Source: Nocardia testacea NBRC 100365 (GTDB taxonomy: Bacteria; Actinomycetota; Actinomycetes; Mycobacteriales; Mycobacteriaceae). Taken from it: 64,000 nt of DNA. A model generated the notes under the pieces. That model was not told the origin of the DNA. It saw nothing but the letters and a program-made list of their open reading frames with translations, and did no database searches. Each line of letters begins with the position of its first letter. Position 1 is the stretch's first letter. The stretch is taken from the NCBI RefSeq assembly GCF_000308775.1, contig NZ_BAGJ01000087.1, positions 27,557 to 91,556 of the forward strand, read 5' to 3'. A program made the position numbers and the translations under genes. Of this stretch, positions 60,423 to 64,000 are shown one piece after another.

Positions 60423-62528
60423 TCAGCCGATCTCGAATTCGGCGCTGGTCCCCATGATCGGCTGCAGTCGCCGATCGGGGGTGAGCCGATCGGCGAAGTG
60501 CACGAAACGATGCCGCCCGGGCACGGTATCGGCGGGTATGTCCCAGGTGAAGGAGGCCACCGAGGTACCCGGGCCGCGGGTGCTCCAGTGGAAGCGCACG
60601 GCCCACTCGCCTTCGTTGGCGACCCGTACCCACCTCCCTTCCACCAGCCGCTGTACCTCGAGGAAGGTGCCGTTGCGGCGGGGATTGTGTTTCGGGTGGG
60701 CGGAGACGAAGGCCACCTCGGCTCGGGTGCCGCGGGTGTAGTGCGTGGCCGGCTGGGTGAGCGTCGCGCCGAAATCGTGTCCCGGCAACGCGATATCCGG
60801 ACCCGGGGCGGGGACGAAGTTGGGCTGCAGATGCGAGAGGTCGCGTGGTGCCGGGCCCCGGTCGACCGCGGTACCGGCGGCGAGCGCCGTGGCCAGCCGC
60901 GTGAACTCCTGCTGATAGGCGGGCAGCGTGTACCGGCCGAACAGCGTGGACGCGCCCTCGTACTGCTGCGCGTCGTATTCCTCCGGGGTGGTGACATATT
61001 CGTGGTAGGCGTTGGCGTAGCCCTGGAGCAGGACCTGATCCAGCGCGACCCCGAGCGCATCCGCCACCGCCCGGCGCACCCGCAGGCCGGCCACGATGGT
61101 GAACTCACCACCGGCCGCCGCCAGATACAACTCGCCGAGCCGAACGATCTGGATCGGCACCACACTCGGCACCCACGGCGCCGGCGGTAGCAGATCGAAC
61201 GGCACCGCGATCACCTTGGGGGCCTGGGCATCGGCGAGCCAGCCGGGAGCGGGACGGTGCGGATCGCCGAGGAAGTCGAGGAAGGGGTTACGGACGCCCT
61301 CCGGAATCGGACCGCCCGGCAGACCGGGGCCGTCCTCCACACTTCCGGCGAGCAACGACACTCCCGCGGCGGGTGCGGCCGTGCGGCGGGCGGCGCCGTC
61401 CGGAGTGTATCGACCGTCGATGGCGATATCGGAGAGGTCGATATAGCAGAACACCGACCCCACCGGGCCGTTCATGGGGATCGCGGCCGCGACCGCCGTG
61501 CGGGCGGCGTCGTGCTGGCGCTCCCCGAGAATGCGGGTGTTGTCGAATTCGTTGCCGGTCGGGCCCGAACCGGGCCGCAGATCCAGGTTGGGCGACATAT
61601 CACCGGCGTTGGTCTGGGCGAAGGCCGCGACGTAGCCCGGTGCGCCGTCGAGATAGCGCACGCCGTGATCGGTGTGCTCGCAGGCGAATGCCGCGTAGCC
61701 CTTGTTGTCCGAGCTGATCAGCCGGTTCGTGTTCGTCATCGAGGTGTTGTGGGTGGCGAACCAGGTGATCGCGCCGACCTCTTCGCCGCCCTTGCCGATC
61801 GAGACCGTGGTGACCGCCGGATCGATGGCGTCCGGGAAGTGTGCCCGGTCGGCGGCGGGGTTGCGGTCGAAGGCGACCCGGGAGCGGTTGACGCTGGCAT
61901 TGCGCAGTTCGGCGCGGCCGAGGGCGAGCGTGCCGGGGGAGAGGTCGGCGTGCGCGGCCGCGATGGCTTCGACGAGACCGTTCACCTCGGCGTCGTACAC
62001 CTGCTCCTGGAACCCGAGAATCGACAGGTTGTAGGCGTAGTCGTGGGCGGCTCCGCCGCAGACGGCGTGTGAATGTGTGGAGGTGAGAAGGACATTGCGT
62101 TCGGTGTACAGATCGCCGAAACGGCGCGCCAGTTCGGTGAGCACACCGCGATGCACCGATTGGAAGATCATCGCGTTCTCGGCGACAGCGAAGACGACCC
62201 GCTCCACCCCGGAGGCGAAGACGAACGCGCGGGCGCGAGGACGCAGATGGATACCCGCGGTGGTCTGATCCTGCTGGGAGTAGCCCATCATGCCGCATTC
62301 CGCGGCGGGGCCGGTGATATCGGAGATTCCCAGCCCCACGAGATAGCCGCCGGGTTCGGCCTGTGCGGTGGCGGCGAGTCGCTCGCCGAGCCCCGGCGCG
62401 GTCGCGGTGAGTGCGCCCAGCGCGACCGTGCCGGCCGCCGCGCCCGCCAGTACCGTGCGACGGGGGAGCGCCGCCTGCTCGGAATCCGTGGGTCGCGCCG
62501 CGGCACGCGTTTTGGAGGTTGCCACCAT
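60423..62528 (-). CDS. Neutral/alkaline ceramidase, Tat-exported
   Basis: Secreted ceramidase of 701 aa that hydrolyses the amide of ceramide to sphingosine and fatty acid. Tat signal: RRTVLAGAAAGTVAL near residue 24. Zinc-site and family blocks: YLVGLGISDITGPAAECGMM, NVLLTSTHSHAVCGG, FAQTNAGDMSPNLDL (around the catalytic Ser region NAGDMSPN), and ALDQVLLQGYANAYHEYVTT. An immunoglobulin-like C-terminal domain ends the chain. The ATG at 62528 is taken; the frame extends to 63167 but overlaps dinB. Confidence 0.88.
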   Translation of the reverse strand: MVATSKTRAAARPTDSEQAALPRRTVLAGAAAGTVALGALTATAPGLGERLAATAQAEPGGYLVGLGISDITGPAAECGMMGYSQQDQTTAGIHLRPRARAFVFASGVERVVFAVAENAMIFQSVHRGVLTELARRFGDLYTERNVLLTSTHSHAVCGGAAHDYAYNLSILGFQEQVYDAEVNGLVEAIAAAHADLSPGTLALGRAELRNASVNRSRVAFDRNPAADRAHFPDAIDPAVTTVSIGKGGEEVGAITWFATHNTSMTNTNRLISSDNKGYAAFACEHTDHGVRYLDGAPGYVAAFAQTNAGDMSPNLDLRPGSGPTGNEFDNTRILGERQHDAARTAVAAAIPMNGPVGSVFCYIDLSDIAIDGRYTPDGAARRTAAPAAGVSLLAGSVEDGPGLPGGPIPEGVRNPFLDFLGDPHRPAPGWLADAQAPKVIAVPFDLLPPAPWVPSVVPIQIVRLGELYLAAAGGEFTIVAGLRVRRAVADALGVALDQVLLQGYANAYHEYVTTPEEYDAQQYEGASTLFGRYTLPAYQQEFTRLATALAAGTAVDRGPAPRDLSHLQPNFVPAPGPDIALPGHDFGATLTQPATHYTRGTRAEVAFVSAHPKHNPRRNGTFLEVQRLVEGRWVRVANEGEWAVRFHWSTRGPGTSVASFTWDIPADTVPGRHRFVHFADRLTPDRRLQPIMGTSAEFEIG

Positions 62529-62809
62529 CGAGATGTCCTTCCTGCTCGATTGGCAGCGAACCACACTGTTGAACAAACGTCCAGATGCGGCACCCGCCGG
62601 TCGCGGGTTCGAATGCGTACCGCGCCCGATGCTCTCGGCGAGCAGTGGTCTCGTTCGCAAGGGTCGGCGGCAGTTTCGTCCGGCTCGAACGGCAATGGTC
62701 TCGACCCGGTTCGTGCAGCGGCGGTCCCGCCCGGGCTCGGACAATGACGGTCCCCGGCGGGGCCGAACTGCGCCGGCATCACGCCGGGCCGATCGGTGAT
62801 CTGCTCGGA
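62529..62809. other. Intergenic gap, no gene seen
   Basis: The 281 bp between the ceramidase start and the end of dinB contain no credible gene. The ceramidase promoter is expected here but I could not pick reliable hexamers. An AAGGA ribosome site lies just before the ceramidase ATG. Confidence 0.4.
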
Positions 62810-64000
62810 TCAGTCCGGGAGCAACGGCACCGACAGACCTTCGCCATGCCGCAGCAGCGCGGCGCGGGTGACTGCCCCGGAGCCGAATCTGATGCGCAGT
62901 GCGTCCAGGGTGGTGTCCAATGCCGGAGTGGGCCCCTGGCCTAAGGGCAGGGTGAGTTGCCTGGGGTCGGCGTTCTCCAGATTCGTCAACGCCAGTCCGA
63001 TCAGGGTGAGGCCGCGTGCCTCGATCATCGGCATCGCCTCGGCCAGTAGGCCCCGGGCGGCCCGCAGGATCGTCTCGGTGTGGTCGGTCGCCCCGGGCAG
63101 GGTGTGCGACCGGGTGGCGCGGGTGAAATCGTCGAAGCGCATCCGCAGCACCACCGTGCGGCAGCACCGCTGGGCGGCCCGCAACCGGCGGCCGAGCCGG
63201 TCGGTGAGGCCGTGCAGATATGCGTCGATTTCCGCGGCCGGGTACGGCCGACGGCCCAGTGCGCGCTGCGCGCCGAGGGACCGTCGCCGCCGCCCCGTCT
63301 CCACTCGCCGTGGATCACGCGCCCAGGAAAGTGCGTGCAGATGCCGGGCCGCGGCCGCGCCGACGATCGGCCGCAACCCCTCTTCGCCCAGCTCCGCCAA
63401 CTGCCCGATCCGCTCGATACCGTGGGCGCGCAGGGCACGTTCGGTCACCGGGCCCACACCCCACAGCCGGTGCACCGGCAGTGGATGCAGGAATCCGAGC
63501 TCGTCGGCCGGTTCCACCCGCAGCAACCCGTCCGGTTTCGCGACCGCGCTGGCCACCTTGGCCAGGAACTTCGTCCCCGCGATGCCGACCGAGATCGGCA
63601 GGCCGACCTCCCGCCGCACCCGTGCCCGCAGCTCGGCGGCAATGGCCTGCGGTTCACCCGCGATCCGGCGTAGTCCCGCGACATCGAGGAACGCCTCGTC
63701 GATCGATATCCCCTCCACGATCGGGGTGGTATCGGCGAAGATCTCGAACACCGACCTGCTGGCTTCGGCATAGGCCGGCATCCGCGGCGGGACCACTGTC
63801 GCGTCCGGGCACAGGCTCAATGCCTTGCCGATGTTCATCGGCGTGCGAACGCCCACGGCCTTGGCCTCGTAACTGGCGGCCAGGACGACCCCGCCGCCGA
63901 CCAGAACCGGTCTGCCGCGCAGCCGCGGCTGGTCCCGCTGCTCCACCGAGGCGTAGAAGGAATCCAGGTCCGCGTGCAGGATCGACGCGTGATCCCGGGC
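62810..64000 (-). CDS. dinB: DNA polymerase IV, 5' end outside window
   Basis: Y-family translesion polymerase, 397 codons present; the first residues lie beyond the right edge. Palm motifs: HADLDSFYASVEQ near the visible start (metal-binding Asp), SYEAKAVGVRTPM, and SIDEAFLDVAG with the second acidic pair. Little-finger region follows (HALSWARDPRRVETG). The C-terminus has no clear beta-clamp peptide, ending GLSVPLLPD, which may itself be a weak clamp motif (LSVPLLP). Functions in lesion bypass and stress mutagenesis. Confidence 0.9.
   Translation of the reverse strand, partial: ARDHASILHADLDSFYASVEQRDQPRLRGRPVLVGGGVVLAASYEAKAVGVRTPMNIGKALSLCPDATVVPPRMPAYAEASRSVFEIFADTTPIVEGISIDEAFLDVAGLRRIAGEPQAIAAELRARVRREVGLPISVGIAGTKFLAKVASAVAKPDGLLRVEPADELGFLHPLPVHRLWGVGPVTERALRAHGIERIGQLAELGEEGLRPIVGAAAARHLHALSWARDPRRVETGRRRRSLGAQRALGRRPYPAAEIDAYLHGLTDRLGRRLRAAQRCCRTVVLRMRFDDFTRATRSHTLPGATDHTETILRAARGLLAEAMPMIEARGLTLIGLALTNLENADPRQLTLPLGQGPTPALDTTLDALRIRFGSGAVTRAALLRHGEGLSVPLLPD

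Noticed and set aside
60423..63167. 914-codon version of the ceramidase
   Set aside because: The extra N-terminal 213 codons overlap dinB on the same strand in another frame; the Tat signal begins at the ATG at 62528.
1..64000. CRISPR arrays, prophage or insertion sequences
   Set aside because: No regularly spaced repeats, integrase, transposase or phage structural genes were found on either strand.

Overview
The window is about 70% G+C with actinobacterial codon use, GTG starts, ATGA and GTGA gene overlaps and Tat-type secreted enzymes. A Nocardia or close mycolate-containing relative is the best guess. I see no rRNA, tRNA, CRISPR array, insertion sequence or prophage gene. Both edge genes, an MFS exporter at the left and dinB at the right, are cut by the window.

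Left part (1-26700) is mixed chromosomal content: MFS exporter, Sel1/TPR hypothetical protein, Tat-exported PhoD phosphatase, a cytochrome P450 with an altered ExxR motif, a PucR regulator divergent from a complete LivGFHMK-type ABC importer, a YeiH transporter divergent from its LysR regulator, a crotonase, a homogentisate-dioxygenase-like cupin, a hydrolase, a MarR-controlled NAD(P)-binding/DUF1772 pair, a second MFS exporter, a secreted propeller-like protein, YdcF, and a MerR/SDR pair.

Right part (26886-60400) is a large catabolic island. A divergent promoter region (32217-32337) drives two operons. Leftward lie an old-yellow-enzyme-type reductase, a solute-binding lipoprotein, an SDR and a flavin dehydrogenase. 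Rightward lie a second, paralogous solute-binding lipoprotein, an SDR, an ABC ATPase, a fused double permease and an SDR. A long leftward block (52390-39128) carries three acyl-CoA dehydrogenases, a crotonase, a DUF35/thiolase pair, an APH-type kinase, two SDRs, an alcohol dehydrogenase, a CoA ligase, a TetR regulator, an EthD-like protein and a metallo-beta-lactamase-fold protein. Two SnoaL-like genes and a CurA-like reductase run rightward from the same region. A third leftward operon (59473-55150) encodes hydrolase, SDR, diiron protein and Baeyer-Villiger monooxygenase.

The most interesting result is a repeated operator of about 19 bp (AACTGRATTCASTTCAGTT-like). It sits at four promoter regions spread over 20 kb and is probably the site of the single TetR gene in the window. 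It ties the twin-binding-protein importer, the reductase and the CoA-based degradation genes into one regulon. Together the genes suggest uptake and oxidation of a ring-containing or branched organic compound, Baeyer-Villiger ring opening, CoA activation, removal of a gamma-hydroxyl by a kinase/dehydrogenase pair of the ACAD10/11 or LvaA/LvaC kind, and thiolytic or retro-aldol shortening. The substrate is not identified from sequence. The far right holds a Tat-exported neutral ceramidase and DNA polymerase IV.
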